NCBI GenBank assembly: GCA_902806105.1 | Contig: CADCVI010000245.1 | Location: 1-58,836 of the forward strand | Origin: an uncultured Rubrobacteraceae bacterium | GTDB lineage: Bacteria; Actinomycetota; Rubrobacteria; Rubrobacterales; Rubrobacteraceae | Reading direction: 5' to 3' | DNA: 58,836 nt | Shown here: one piece after another, positions 31,303-39,955 of the stretch | Position numbering within the stretch: the first letter of the stretch is position 1 | Layout of the letters: every line of letters starts with the position of its first letter | Program-made: the position numbers and the translations under genes | The notes under the pieces: model-generated | What the model was told of the DNA's origin: nothing | Databases searched by the model: none | Seen by the model: only the letters and a program-made list of their open reading frames with translations

Positions 31303-31980
31303 CTGCGTAGGCTGCTCAGAGCCCTGCTCGTCTCCGCCGTCGTCGCGGGCTCTACCGCCGTCGCCGCCCTCTTCGGGGCCTACCTCCTCTACCCGGTAAC
31401 CGGGATCGAGGTGGAGGGCGCCCGGATGTTCCCCGAGCGGGAGGCCTGGGCGGCCCTCCCCGACCGCGCCAGCTTCCTCACCCTCGACGAGGAGGCGCTG
31501 GAACACGAGATTGAAGCTAATCCCTGGGTCAAGGGTGCGAAGGTGCTGAAAAATAGGGAGTCCGGTATAGTTGTGGTCGAGGTTGAAGAGCGCAGGGCCG
31601 TTTTGAGAGGGGAGCTCGGGCGCGAGAGCGGCTTCTGGGCGGCGGACGGTACGGAGCTTCCGGGTCCCGGGGGGGCGCGCCTCAAGCGGGTCGGGCTCGA
31701 CGAGGGGCGGCTGGAGGAGATCTTGGTTATCGGCGAGGCGTTGGAGGAGAACGGGGTGCGTCTCGATTCGATCGACGGGGTGAACCCTGGGGGTGTCGAA
31801 GCCACCGTTGAAGGCCGCCGGGTCCTTTTCGGAGGGGCGGTCGATGCCGGACAGGTCCGCGCCGTCGTGGACGTTATGGAGCAGCATCCCGAGGCCGCGT
31901 ACTTCGACCTCAGGTCCCCGGAGAGGGTAGTGGTCGGGGCGAAGGAGGGGGATGGTCCCCCTGGCAGATCGAACGGATAG
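31303..31980 (+). CDS. ftsQ: Cell division protein FtsQ, probable CTG start
   Basis: FtsQ is a bitopic divisome protein: a short cytosolic tail, one membrane helix, then a POTRA and a beta domain outside. The POTRA domain is visible (VTGIEVEGARMF, then ANPWVKGAKVLKN). The first canonical start (GTG 31411) lies inside the POTRA and would lose the membrane helix. Upstream in frame is a clean helix (LLVSAVVAGSTAVAALFGAY), and the frame has no ATG, GTG or TTG there. CTG 31303 gives 225 aa starting (M)RRLLRALL and is my best start; the GGGGA nearby is a weak ribosome-binding site. ATC or ATA codons further upstream are alternatives. Confidence 0.85.
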   Translation: MRRLLRALLVSAVVAGSTAVAALFGAYLLYPVTGIEVEGARMFPEREAWAALPDRASFLTLDEEALEHEIEANPWVKGAKVLKNRESGIVVVEVEERRAVLRGELGRESGFWAADGTELPGPGGARLKRVGLDEGRLEEILVIGEALEENGVRLDSIDGVNPGGVEATVEGRRVLFGGAVDAGQVRAVVDVMEQHPEAAYFDLRSPERVVVGAKEGDGPPGRSNG

Positions 31981-31984
31981 GTAG

Positions 31985-33196
31985 ATGTCGAAGCTGGTTT
32001 ACGGGTTGGACGTCGGCACGACCAAGATCGTGGCGATCGCGGGTCGCGCCGACGGGCGGCGCCCGATCGAGGTTCTCGCGATGGGGGAGGCCCCGAGCTA
32101 CGGGCTGCGCCGCGGGGTAGTCGTCGACCGCGAGGCGGCGACCGAGTCCATAGCCGAGGCCGTAGAGGCCTGTGGCGGCGGTAGCTTGCGCGGCGGCCCG
32201 GTGAGCGTCGGCATCGCCGGGAGCCACATCCGCTCCCTGAACACCGAGGTCACGCTCCTGAACCGGAGCCGCAACCGGCTCATCACGGAGCGGTTCCTCC
32301 GCAGGCTTCACGCGGAGGCACGCGGGGCGGACCCGGACGAGGACGAGGAGGTCTTGCACGTCGTCCCGAGGTCCTTCGTTCTGGACGGGACGGAGGGGGT
32401 CAGGCAGCCCGTTGGCCTCGCCGCGCGCAGGGTGACGATGCGGGCCCACGTGGTGAGCGGCTCGGTCTCCAGCATCCAGAACCTACTCGGCGCCGTGGAG
32501 GACTGTGGCGTAAAGGTCTCGCGCGTCGTCCTCGAACCTCTCGCCTCCAGCGAGGCTTGCCTGCGCCCCGAGGACCGGGAGATGGGGGTGGCCCTCCTCG
32601 ACGTCGGCGGGGGCACCACCGACGTCGCCGCGTTCATGAGGGGCGCCCTCACCCACACAGACGTCGTTCCCATAGGCGGGGAGAGCTTCTCCGCCGACGT
32701 CGCCTACGGGCTCAAGGTCCCGTTCGAGGACGCCGACAGGCTCAAGGTCCGCTTCGGGAACGTGCTCTCCAGCGAGGTCGACGACGTGGCCCCCGTCCTC
32801 CTCGACGACCGGCACTACAGCGCCAAGTTCATCAGCCAGATCCTCGAGTACCGGGCCCGCGAAGTCCTGGAGCTCGTGCGGGATTCCATGGACGACGCTC
32901 GCCTGCGCCCCTTCCTGCCCGGCGGCGTCATGCTGACCGGCGGGGGCTCCCAGTTGGAGGGCTTCGACCAGCTCGCCGAAGAGATCCTCGGGCTGCGCGT
33001 CAGGCTCGCCACGCCCCGTCGCATAACGGGCTACGTTAAGCCTTTACAGAAGCCTCAGTATTCGACGGCTGTCGGTTTGCTATACTTTGCTGCGAAAAAC
33101 AATGACCTTCAACCGAAGAGTAAAGGTGCGGGGGCATTTGATTTTGGTAGCATAGTGGCCTCGGTCAAGGGGTGGTTCCGGGCTCTGCCCGGTTAA
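31985..33196 (+). CDS. ftsA: Cell division protein FtsA
   Basis: The 403-residue actin-like protein tethers FtsZ to the membrane. It has the phosphate-1 loop YGLDVGTTKIVA, an SHS2 (1C) region around 85-165, the second phosphate motif LLDVGGGTTDVA and the adenosine motif GGVMLTGGGSQLEG. The C-terminal FGSIVASVKGWFRALPG is a good amphipathic membrane-targeting helix. FtsA is absent from most actinobacteria, so its presence supports a deep-branching lineage. ATG 31985 lies 5 nt after the ftsQ stop. The 3' end is noticeably richer in A and T and contains a possible ftsZ promoter. Confidence 0.96.
   Translation: MSKLVYGLDVGTTKIVAIAGRADGRRPIEVLAMGEAPSYGLRRGVVVDREAATESIAEAVEACGGGSLRGGPVSVGIAGSHIRSLNTEVTLLNRSRNRLITERFLRRLHAEARGADPDEDEEVLHVVPRSFVLDGTEGVRQPVGLAARRVTMRAHVVSGSVSSIQNLLGAVEDCGVKVSRVVLEPLASSEACLRPEDREMGVALLDVGGGTTDVAAFMRGALTHTDVVPIGGESFSADVAYGLKVPFEDADRLKVRFGNVLSSEVDDVAPVLLDDRHYSAKFISQILEYRAREVLELVRDSMDDARLRPFLPGGVMLTGGGSQLEGFDQLAEEILGLRVRLATPRRITGYVKPLQKPQYSTAVGLLYFAAKNNDLQPKSKGAGAFDFGSIVASVKGWFRALPG
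33078..33086 (+). promoter_or_regulatory. Possible extended -10 promoter for ftsZ
   Basis: TGC-TATACT inside the end of ftsA would start a transcript about 150 nt before ftsZ. An internal ftsZ promoter within ftsA is known in several bacteria. No convincing -35 hexamer is present, which an extended -10 can tolerate. Confidence 0.35.
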
Positions 33197-33244
33197 GGAC
33201 CGGGACGGGCTGAATAAAGCAGGCGACGGAGGGCTGGGAAGGTA

Positions 33245-34327
33245 ATGTTGGAGTCGGGGACTAATTATCTGGCGGTGATCAAGGTCGTAGGGATCGGCGG
33301 CGGCGGGACGAACGCCGTGAACCGTATGATCAACTCGGGTTTGACCGGGGTCGAGTTCATCGCCATCAATACTGACGCGCAGGCGTTGCAGATGTGCGAC
33401 GCGGATCTGAAGATCCACATAGGCGAGAAGCTGACGCGGGGCCTCGGCGCCGGGGCCGACCCGAAGATCGGGATGGAGGCCGCCGAGGAGAGCAAGCAGG
33501 AGATCGAGGAGGCCCTTCGGGGCGCCGACATGGTCTTCGTCACCGCCGGCAAGGGCGGCGGCACCGGGACGGGGGCCGCTCCCGTGGTGGCGAAGCTGGC
33601 CCGGGAGCAGGGCGCGCTTACGGTCGGCGTCGTGACGCGGCCGTTCACCTTCGAGGGCCGGCGCCGCTCGACCTACGCCGAGGAGGGCATCAAGCGCCTC
33701 AAGGAGAACGTCGACTCCCTCATCATCATCCCGAACGACAGGCTCTTGCAGGTCGCGGAGAAGCGGACCAGCATGATGGACGCTTTCAAGATGGCGGACG
33801 ACGTGCTCCGCAAGGGCGTGCAGGGGATAACGGACCTCATCACCGTGCCGGGCCTCATCAACCTCGACTTCGCGGACGTCCGCACGATCATGCAGAACTC
33901 CGGCTCGGCGCTCATGGGTATCGGTGAGTCGAGCAGCGAGGCCAGGGGGGCGGAGGCGGCGAAGACCGCCATCAGCAGCCCTCTGCTCGAGGCGAGCATC
34001 GAGGGCGCGACGGGGATCATCCTGAACATCACGGGCGGCACGGACCTCGGTCTCTTCGAGGTAAACGAGGCCGCGGAGATCGTGCACAACGCCGCGCACC
34101 AGGACGCCAACCTGATCTTCGGGGCGGTGGTGGACGAGACCTACGGCGAGCGCGTCAGCGTGACGGTGATCGCCACGGGCTTCGACCAGCGCCTCGTGAC
34201 CCGGCGCCGGGAAGAAGGGGTGGCCGAGGCCCCTCGGGACCGCGATCGCGACCGCGAAGAGCCGCCCGCCCCGGATAGGGACACCGGCGACGTCCTCGAC
34301 ATCCCGGCCTTCCTCCGCCGCCGCTAG
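33245..34327 (+). CDS. ftsZ: Cell division protein FtsZ
   Basis: The 360-residue tubulin homolog forms the division ring. The GTP loop GGGTGTG is at 104-110, the N-terminal loop [13 protein letters not shown] at 16-28, and the synergy loop has [11 protein letters not shown]. After the globular core comes a short charged linker (RDRDREEPP) and the conserved C-terminal peptide [12 protein letters not shown], which binds FtsA and SepF. ATG 33245 has GGGAAGG just upstream. A gap of 48 nt separates it from ftsA. Confidence 0.98.
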   Translation: MLESGTNYLAVIKVVGIGGGGTNAVNRMINSGLTGVEFIAINTDAQALQMCDADLKIHIGEKLTRGLGAGADPKIGMEAAEESKQEIEEALRGADMVFVTAGKGGGTGTGAAPVVAKLAREQGALTVGVVTRPFTFEGRRRSTYAEEGIKRLKENVDSLIIIPNDRLLQVAEKRTSMMDAFKMADDVLRKGVQGITDLITVPGLINLDFADVRTIMQNSGSALMGIGESSSEARGAEAAKTAISSPLLEASIEGATGIILNITGGTDLGLFEVNEAAEIVHNAAHQDANLIFGAVVDETYGERVSVTVIATGFDQRLVTRRREEGVAEAPRDRDRDREEPPAPDRDTGDVLDIPAFLRRR

Positions 34328-34354
34328 GCGGTACAGGCTTCGCCGGGCTACCCG

Positions 34355-35128
34355 TTGCAGACTGCACCCTGGACCTTGCGCGCCGCCGACACCCCTGGCG
34401 GCGCGCCCTACGTTACCCCCGAGCCCTCTCCGTCGGGCGCCAGGATCTGGTTTTTCACCCGCAGGGGCGGCGTCTCCGAACCACCCTACGACAACCTCAA
34501 CGTCTCGACCCTCGTCGGTGATCAGCCTGCGGCGGTGGCGGAGAACCTTTCCCGCATAAGGACCACCATGGACGGAAGGCCGTCCGCATGGGTGCGCCAG
34601 ATCGCCGGCGACGGGGTCTTGCGCGTGGATGAAGGCCGGTTCGCTGGTGAGGGCGACGCCCTCGTAACAGCAGGCGAGGGATTCTCGCTCGCCGTCGCGA
34701 TCGCCGATTGCGTGCCCGTGGCGCTCGTCGGAGAAGGAGGCGTGGGCATGGTCCATTCCGGGTGGCGGGGGACGCTCAAGGGAATCTCTGGGAAGGCGGC
34801 GAAGGAGATGGGCGAGCCTTCATCGGTGCGCGCCTATATAGGGCCGGGCATCCGGCGGTGCTGCTACGAGGTCTCGGAGGAGATCTCCGCGGAGTTCGCC
34901 GACAGGTTTGGCGGCGGGGTGGTCGAGGGGCGGATGCTCTCGCTGGCGGGGGCGATACGGGCCAACCTCCACGAGGTCGGCGTGACCGAGGTGCACGACC
35001 TCGGGCTCTGCACCGGCTGCCGGACGGATCTGTTCTACTCGCACCGCAAGGAGGGCCCGAAGACCGGGCGCAACCTCGCGGCGGTCGCGCTCGATCCCGG
35101 TAGCAACGGCCATGGCGGCGCGGGGTAG
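34355..35128 (+). CDS. pgeF: PgeF/YfiH family purine nucleoside phosphorylase (multicopper-oxidase-like)
   Basis: The 257-residue protein belongs to the YfiH/LACC1/PgeF family, whose members act on purine nucleosides and, as PgeF, edit peptidoglycan precursor errors. Motifs ADCVPVAL (C119), MVHSGWRGT (H134) and GLCTGCRTDLFYSHR are intact. The first metal-ligand histidine, normally in a QVH motif, is missing: residues 82-85 read QIAG. TTG 34355 is the only nearby start and has a poor ribosome-binding site. It sits between ftsZ and yggS, the usual gram-positive place for the family, and overlaps yggS by 17 nt. Confidence 0.92.
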   Translation: MQTAPWTLRAADTPGGAPYVTPEPSPSGARIWFFTRRGGVSEPPYDNLNVSTLVGDQPAAVAENLSRIRTTMDGRPSAWVRQIAGDGVLRVDEGRFAGEGDALVTAGEGFSLAVAIADCVPVALVGEGGVGMVHSGWRGTLKGISGKAAKEMGEPSSVRAYIGPGIRRCCYEVSEEISAEFADRFGGGVVEGRMLSLAGAIRANLHEVGVTEVHDLGLCTGCRTDLFYSHRKEGPKTGRNLAAVALDPGSNGHGGAG

Positions 35129-35825
35129 CTTGCGGACGAAGGGTGACATAAAGGAGCGCGTCGAGGCCGTGCGCGCCCGTATATCGGAGGCCGCCGCCGA
35201 GGGCGGGCGCCGTCCGGAGGAGGTGCGGTTCCTGGTCGCGAGCAAGTACTACGAGGAAGATCAGATCGGCGCGCTCCGGGAGGCCGGGATCGAGCTTCTC
35301 GGTGAGAACAAGACCGAGGACCTCGTCCGCAAGCAGGAGAGCTTCCCCGACGACTTCGAGTGGCACTTTATCGGCCACCTCCAGCGCCGCAAGGCGCGGG
35401 AGATCGTCGGCCGGGTAACGCTCGTGCATTCCGTAGATTCCCCGAGGCTTATAGAAGAGCTGGCGAAGAGGGCGCCCGAGGGCGGGATGGAGGTGCTCTT
35501 GCAGGTCAACGTGAGCGGCGAGGAGTCGAAGTACGGGGTGGGGGAGGCCGAGGTCGAGGGGCTGCTCGATGCGGCCGCCGGTACCGGGGGGAAGGTGCGG
35601 GTTCGCGGGTTCTCCACGCTCGCGCCGCTGGTTGCGGACCCCGAGGATGTACGTTACGTTTTTGCAAAACTGCGGGCGATACGTGATAGTCTGACGGACG
35701 GTTGGAGGCCCCAATTCGACCTTTCGGAACTTTCCATGGGTATGAGCAACGATTACATTGTCGCTGTCAAAGAAGGGGCCACCATAGTTAGAATCGGGCG
35801 GGCCCTCATCGAGGATGCCCGGTAA
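35112..35825 (+). CDS. yggS: PLP homeostasis protein YggS/YlmE
   Basis: The 237-residue TIM-barrel protein binds pyridoxal phosphate through K45 in LVASKYY and has the family motifs WHFIGHLQRRK and ELSMGMSNDY. It has no known enzyme activity and buffers PLP and amino-acid pools. Placement between ftsZ and sepF is conserved in gram-positive bacteria (ylmE before sepF). Within its 3' half lies a promoter-like pair that may serve sepF. Confidence 0.95.
   Translation: MAARGSLRTKGDIKERVEAVRARISEAAAEGGRRPEEVRFLVASKYYEEDQIGALREAGIELLGENKTEDLVRKQESFPDDFEWHFIGHLQRRKAREIVGRVTLVHSVDSPRLIEELAKRAPEGGMEVLLQVNVSGEESKYGVGEAEVEGLLDAAAGTGGKVRVRGFSTLAPLVADPEDVRYVFAKLRAIRDSLTDGWRPQFDLSELSMGMSNDYIVAVKEGATIVRIGRALIEDAR
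35662..35690 (+). promoter_or_regulatory. Possible internal promoter upstream of sepF
   Basis: TTGCAA and GATAGT are 17 nt apart, in a locally A/T-richer part of yggS. A transcript from it would have a leader of about 150 nt before sepF. Confidence 0.35.
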
Positions 35826-35848
35826 GGTGAGGCCCGTGAGGAGGTCGA

Positions 35849-36469
35849 ATGGGAGTTAGGGATCAACTCGAACGCGTCGCCGCGTGGTTTGGTTTCGGCG
35901 TCGACGAGGATGATTACTACGAAGAAGAGGAAGAGGAGGGCCGTCGCTACGCCGCCAAGGGCGGGCGCTACGGCGGCTCCACCGAGGAGCCCGCGAGCAG
36001 CGAGCCGAGCCCGGCGGTCCGTCGGCTGGGTCGCGCGGAGCGCTCCTCCGCGTTCGGCACTTCCCTCGGGGATCTTTTCGGGTCCGAGAACGCCCAGGGG
36101 CGCGAGCGTCCCGCTTCCTCCGCGGGGTACGGCGCGGCGCAGAACAACTCGGGGCACCTCAGGGCGGTCCCGGATAGCAGGGTGGCGCCGTCCACGAGGG
36201 TGAGCGTCGTCGATCCGGCGAACTTCAACGACGCGCAGGCCCTCGCGGACCGTTTCAAGCGCCAGCAGCCCGTGATCCTGAACCTCCAGCACGCCGACGG
36301 GGAGCTATCGCGCCGGATGGTGGACTTCTGCTCCGGGCTCACGTACGCGCTGGACGGTCAGATCCAGACCGTCGCCAACCGGGTCTTCCTGCTTACGCCG
36401 CGGAACGTCGAGGTCTCGGCCGAGGAGCGCAAGCGCCTCGCCGAGCGCGCGTTCTTCAACCAGCTCTAG
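35849..36469 (+). CDS. sepF: Cell division protein SepF
   Basis: The 206-residue protein has an N-terminal amphipathic helix (VRDQLERVAAWFGF) for membrane binding, an acidic linker with DDYYEEEEEE and a C-terminal SepF domain (about 115-195: ANFNDAQALADRFKRQQPVILNL, then RMVDFCSGLTYALDGQIQ). SepF bundles and anchors FtsZ. With FtsA in the same cluster, FtsZ has two potential membrane anchors. ATG 35849 has GAGGAGG upstream. Confidence 0.95.
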   Translation: MGVRDQLERVAAWFGFGVDEDDYYEEEEEEGRRYAAKGGRYGGSTEEPASSEPSPAVRRLGRAERSSAFGTSLGDLFGSENAQGRERPASSAGYGAAQNNSGHLRAVPDSRVAPSTRVSVVDPANFNDAQALADRFKRQQPVILNLQHADGELSRRMVDFCSGLTYALDGQIQTVANRVFLLTPRNVEVSAEERKRLAERAFFNQL

Positions 36470-36475
36470 CCCTTC

Positions 36476-37270
36476 GTGTCTCAGTCTTCCAAGAAGGTAG
36501 GCATCATCGGGGCGGGTAAGATCGGGGGCTCCCTCGTCGCCCGTCTCTCGGCGTCCCCGGACTTCGACCTCATGGTGAGCGACGTTCACGAGGAGCAGCT
36601 GAAACTCTTCGCCGAGGGTTACGGTGTAAGGACGACCACCTCCAACCGGGAGGCGGTCGAGGACAGCGATCTACTTGTAGTTGCGGTCAAACCCTGGGAC
36701 GTCCTCTCGGTGCTCGACGAGGTTGCACCGGTGATAGAGGGTACCGCCGTGGTCAGCGTGGCGGCAGGGGTCACGATCGCGGCGATCGAGGGGAGGCTCC
36801 CGGCGGGTTCGCCGGTGCTGCGCGTGATGCCGAACGTCGCAGCCTCGGTTGGGCTCGGCTCGGCGGTCGTCGCCGCGAACGAAGCGGGGCAGGCTTACGT
36901 CCCGACGGTGATGGAGATCTTCGGTCACGTCGGGGACGTGATGGAGCTTCCGGAGAGGTTGTTCGACGCGGCGACCGCGCTGCACGGGTCGGGCCCTGCT
37001 TACGTGGCGCTGTTCGCTGACGCGCTCATACAGGCCGGGGTGCGCGAGGGGATACCGCGGGACGTGGCGCGCAGGCTGGTCAACCAGACGATAGGGGGAA
37101 CTTCCGTCTTGCTCAAGGAGCGGTCGGCGCACCAGATCCGGGACGAGGTCATGACCCCCGGCGGGACCACGGCGGCGGCGTTCGTGGCGATGGAGAAGGC
37201 AGGGTTCGTCGCGGCGGTCTACGACGGGATAGAAGCCGCGACCGAGCGGGCCCGGAGGCTGGCGGAGTGA
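36476..37270 (+). CDS. proC: Pyrroline-5-carboxylate reductase
   Basis: The 264-residue enzyme reduces pyrroline-5-carboxylate to proline using NADPH. The dinucleotide loop GIIGAGKIGGSLV is at 9-21, and the C-terminal signature ends in MTPGGTTAAAFVAMEKAGF. Its position after sepF is common in gram-positive dcw regions. GTG 36476 begins 6 nt after the sepF stop with no clear ribosome-binding site, so translation may be coupled. The TGA overlaps the GTG of yggT. Confidence 0.95.
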   Translation: MSQSSKKVGIIGAGKIGGSLVARLSASPDFDLMVSDVHEEQLKLFAEGYGVRTTTSNREAVEDSDLLVVAVKPWDVLSVLDEVAPVIEGTAVVSVAAGVTIAAIEGRLPAGSPVLRVMPNVAASVGLGSAVVAANEAGQAYVPTVMEIFGHVGDVMELPERLFDAATALHGSGPAYVALFADALIQAGVREGIPRDVARRLVNQTIGGTSVLLKERSAHQIRDEVMTPGGTTAAAFVAMEKAGFVAAVYDGIEAATERARRLAE

Positions 37271-37617
37271 GCGGGACTGGTTACGTGCTCGCGCAGGTCT
37301 TCGGGTTCAGCGTCGGGGACGTGCTCTCGAACATCGTCAACTACGCGTACTACATACTCTTCGGGGCGATTCTGACGTCAATCATCATAAGTTTTATACC
37401 GAGGTATCCGTCGAGCGGGTTCTTCCAGGCGGTGTACGAGGCGGCGCGGGCGATCTCCAACCCCATCCTCGGGCCTATAAGGGGTGTGATCCCACCCTTG
37501 AGGATCGGGGGTTTCGGGCTTGACCTCTCGCCCATTATCGCGATCATAGGGTTGAACATAGCGTCCACGCTGCTACTGCTGGTAATCGACGAGTTTATAA
37601 GACCGATAACGGGGTGA
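37267..37617 (+). CDS. YggT family membrane protein
   Basis: The 116-residue protein has two to three membrane helices with the family motif around RAISNPILGPIRGVIPP and a second hydrophobic segment DLSPIIAIIGLNIAS. YggT proteins are linked to cation or osmotic homeostasis and, in actinobacteria and chloroplast relatives, to division and envelope organisation; the function is not settled. GTG 37267 overlaps proC (GTGA). Placement between sepF-proC and divIVA is standard. Confidence 0.92.
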   Translation: MSGTGYVLAQVFGFSVGDVLSNIVNYAYYILFGAILTSIIISFIPRYPSSGFFQAVYEAARAISNPILGPIRGVIPPLRIGGFGLDLSPIIAIIGLNIASTLLLLVIDEFIRPITG

Positions 37618-37621
37618 TCTC

Positions 37622-38659
37622 ATGGCTATAAAACCGATTGACCTGCGCCGCAAGGAGTTCAAGAACAGCTTGCGGGGCTACGACGCAAATCAGGTGGACG
37701 ACTTTCTGGACGAGGTCGCCGACGAGTTCGAACGCTCGTTCTCGGAGAACCAGAGGATGCGGGAGGAGCTCTCCTCCCTCAAGAGCCGGTTGGAGCAGTT
37801 CGAGGAGCTTGAGGGGGCGATCCGCGAGGCGCTCGTCCACGCCCAGCAGGTCGCCCGCGACCTCCGGCAGAACGCGAACAAGGAGGCCGAGCTCGTGGTG
37901 CGCGAGGCGAAGGAGCAGGCGCACCGCATCCTCGCCGACTCCTCCTCGCGGGTCGAGAGGGTCCAGGATTCGTACGGCGTCCTCCAGAAGGCGAAGCAGG
38001 ACTTCCAGAACGATTTTCGCCACCTCCTCAAGAGCTACCTCGCCGTGATGGAGAACGCCGACGTCGCCTCGGCGAAGGAGATAGAGGCCTCCCTGCGCGG
38101 CCGCCTCGACACCGAGGCAATCGCCGCCGCCCGACAGGCCGCCGAGACCCGGCGCACCGACGAGGCGGCCATCGCGGCGGACGACGAGACTGTCCGTCAG
38201 CCAAGCTCCTCTGGTGGAGAGGACGTGGCGGACGACGGGGCCGAGGTCGGGCCCGAAGACGCCACCCAGCGCATAGAGATCGCCAAGACCCCGAGCGGCG
38301 GCGCGGACGCCACTTCGTCGACGGGCGATGCCCCCGAGGCCGAGGAGCCCGAGGCCGAGCCGTCGAGCACCAGGTCGGGTGCGCAGGTAGGGACGCCCGT
38401 TAGCGAGTCTGCGGGTGCGCCGAGAGACGCTGCTCCGTCAAGCGCGCAGGAGACGGGGCCGCTCGGCGGCCTCGACGACGGCTCCGTGCGCGAGGTGGAC
38501 ACGCGGACGCTAGCCTCCGAGGAGGTAGATCGGGAGGAGCCCTCACCGACCGGGGACGGGCCGGCTTACGACAGGTTCTTCGACGAGGAGAAGCCCGGGC
38601 GGAAGGCGGAGGAGAGCAGGATCTTCCGGGCCAGCCGTTTCTTGCGCAGGCGTGGCTAG
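37622..38659 (+). CDS. divIVA: DivIVA domain protein
   Basis: The 345-residue protein has the DivIVA membrane-binding N-terminus (IDLRRKEFKNSLRGYDANQVDDFL) and a coiled coil to about residue 150, followed by a long acidic, low-complexity tail rich in A, E, S, T and D. DivIVA recognises curved membrane at poles and septa and in actinobacteria recruits the polar growth machinery. The disordered tail roughly doubles the protein compared with Bacillus. The ATG at 37622 lies 4 nt after yggT. The end overlaps the DUF167 gene by 8 nt. Confidence 0.95.
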   Translation: MAIKPIDLRRKEFKNSLRGYDANQVDDFLDEVADEFERSFSENQRMREELSSLKSRLEQFEELEGAIREALVHAQQVARDLRQNANKEAELVVREAKEQAHRILADSSSRVERVQDSYGVLQKAKQDFQNDFRHLLKSYLAVMENADVASAKEIEASLRGRLDTEAIAAARQAAETRRTDEAAIAADDETVRQPSSSGGEDVADDGAEVGPEDATQRIEIAKTPSGGADATSSTGDAPEAEEPEAEPSSTRSGAQVGTPVSESAGAPRDAAPSSAQETGPLGGLDDGSVREVDTRTLASEEVDREEPSPTGDGPAYDRFFDEEKPGRKAEESRIFRASRFLRRRG

Positions 38660-38972
38660 CGCGAATTTAGCGACGAACGGGTACGTCCGGCCCTCAAAGG
38701 ACGGCGCTCTCGTTAGGCTCAGGGTCTCGCCCGGGGCTAAAACCAGCGCTGTGAAGGGTTTGTACGGGGAAGATGCCGTCAAGATCTCCGTAGCCGCGCC
38801 GCCCGTGGACGGGAAGGCGAATGCGGAGGTCGAGCGCTTCGTGGCGCGGCTGCTCGGCATGGCCGCGTCGGACGTTGCCGTCGTTCACGGGGCCTCTTCT
38901 CGCGACAAGTCCGTCCTCGTGCGGGGCTACGGCGAGGCCCAGGTGCTCGGACTACTGGAACCACTCTTATAG
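38652..38972 (+). CDS. DUF167 (YggU) family protein
   Basis: The 106-residue protein matches DUF167: LRVSPGAKTSAVKG, AAPPVDGKANAEVERFVA and SSRDKSVLVRG. Members fold as a small alpha/beta domain of unknown function. It starts at GTG within the last codons of divIVA and is probably translationally coupled to it. Confidence 0.92.
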   Translation: MASANLATNGYVRPSKDGALVRLRVSPGAKTSAVKGLYGEDAVKISVAAPPVDGKANAEVERFVARLLGMAASDVAVVHGASSRDKSVLVRGYGEAQVLGLLEPLL

Positions 38973-39007
38973 AGACGCCGGGAGCCGGGAGCCACAGCTT
39001 CGAGGTC

Positions 39008-39862
39008 GTGCCCGCCGAGGCCGGGGAGCGCCTGGACAAACTTATCGCTCGCCGCCTCGAGATCAGCAGGAGCCTGGCGCGGCGCATGATCGAGGACGGC
39101 GCCGTTCTCGTCGGGGGCGCGGAGGCCGTGCCCTCGCACAAGGCGAGATCCGGGGAGAGCGTCGAGGCCACGCTCCCGGAGACCGGCCTCTTTCCGGAGG
39201 ATATTCCCGTTCCCGTAGTCTTCGAGGACGACCACCTCCTCGTCGTGGACAAACCGGTAGGGCTGGTGGTGCATCCGGGGGCCGGGAATCCCTCGGGGAC
39301 GCTCGTCAACGCGTTGTTGAGCAGGGGTATTGCAGGCGGGGAGGATCCGGTACGGCCCGGGGTCGTGCAGCGCCTCGATCGGGACACGTCCGGGTTGATG
39401 GTGCTGGCAAAGGACGAGACCGCCTACTCGGGGCTCGTGGCCGCGCTCTCGGCGCGGCGGGTGAGGCGCCAGTACAGGGCGGTGGTAGTCGGCGTCGGCC
39501 TCCCTGCGACGGGGACCGTAGATTCCCCGATCGGACGGCACCCCAGCAACCCCACGCTCATGACCGCGGGCGTCGGGCGGCAGGCGATCACGCACTTCGA
39601 GGTACTCTCGGAGGCGGGCGGACACTCTATGCTCGGGGTCAGGCTGGAGACGGGGCGGACACACCAGATTCGGGTCCACCTCTCCGCCATAGATTTCCCG
39701 GTCTACGCCGACCCCCTCTACGGAAAGCCCGTCCCGGGCGCCCGCCTCTGGCTCCACGCCGAACTCCTCGGCTTCGAGCACCCGGTGACGGGCGAGGCGA
39801 TGGAGTTTGCGGCCGAGATACCGCAAGATCTTCGGGAGGCGGCGGAGGGTCTGGGCTTCTGA
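39008..39862 (+). CDS. rluD: RluA/RluD family 23S rRNA pseudouridine synthase
   Basis: An S4 RNA-binding domain (RLDKLIARRLEISRSLARRMI) is followed by a pseudouridine synthase domain with catalytic aspartate in QRLDRDTSGLMVL and the later HQIRVHLSAIDFPVYAD block. It likely isomerises uridines in helix 69 of 23S rRNA. GTG 39008 (284 aa) cuts the short strand that usually precedes the S4 domain; the upstream frame reads HSFEVV, which looks like the family N-terminus, but has only ATA or ACG codons as possible starts after 38969. The start is therefore uncertain. Confidence 0.92.
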   Translation: MPAEAGERLDKLIARRLEISRSLARRMIEDGAVLVGGAEAVPSHKARSGESVEATLPETGLFPEDIPVPVVFEDDHLLVVDKPVGLVVHPGAGNPSGTLVNALLSRGIAGGEDPVRPGVVQRLDRDTSGLMVLAKDETAYSGLVAALSARRVRRQYRAVVVGVGLPATGTVDSPIGRHPSNPTLMTAGVGRQAITHFEVLSEAGGHSMLGVRLETGRTHQIRVHLSAIDFPVYADPLYGKPVPGARLWLHAELLGFEHPVTGEAMEFAAEIPQDLREAAEGLGF

Positions 39863-39899
39863 CAGGGCGCAGCTCCTCCTTCCGGGGAGACCGCCCCGC

Positions 39900-39928
39900 T
39901 TGATTACTCCTGGCTGCTTTGGTACCGT
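39900..39928 (+). promoter_or_regulatory. Candidate pyr operon promoter
   Basis: TTGATT (39900-39905) and TACCGT (39923-39928) are 17 nt apart. Initiation near 39935 would give a leader of about 50 nt that contains the whole PyrR-binding hairpin. Confidence 0.45.
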
Positions 39929-39955
39929 CTGTAGAAATTTGCCGATCCTTTAACG

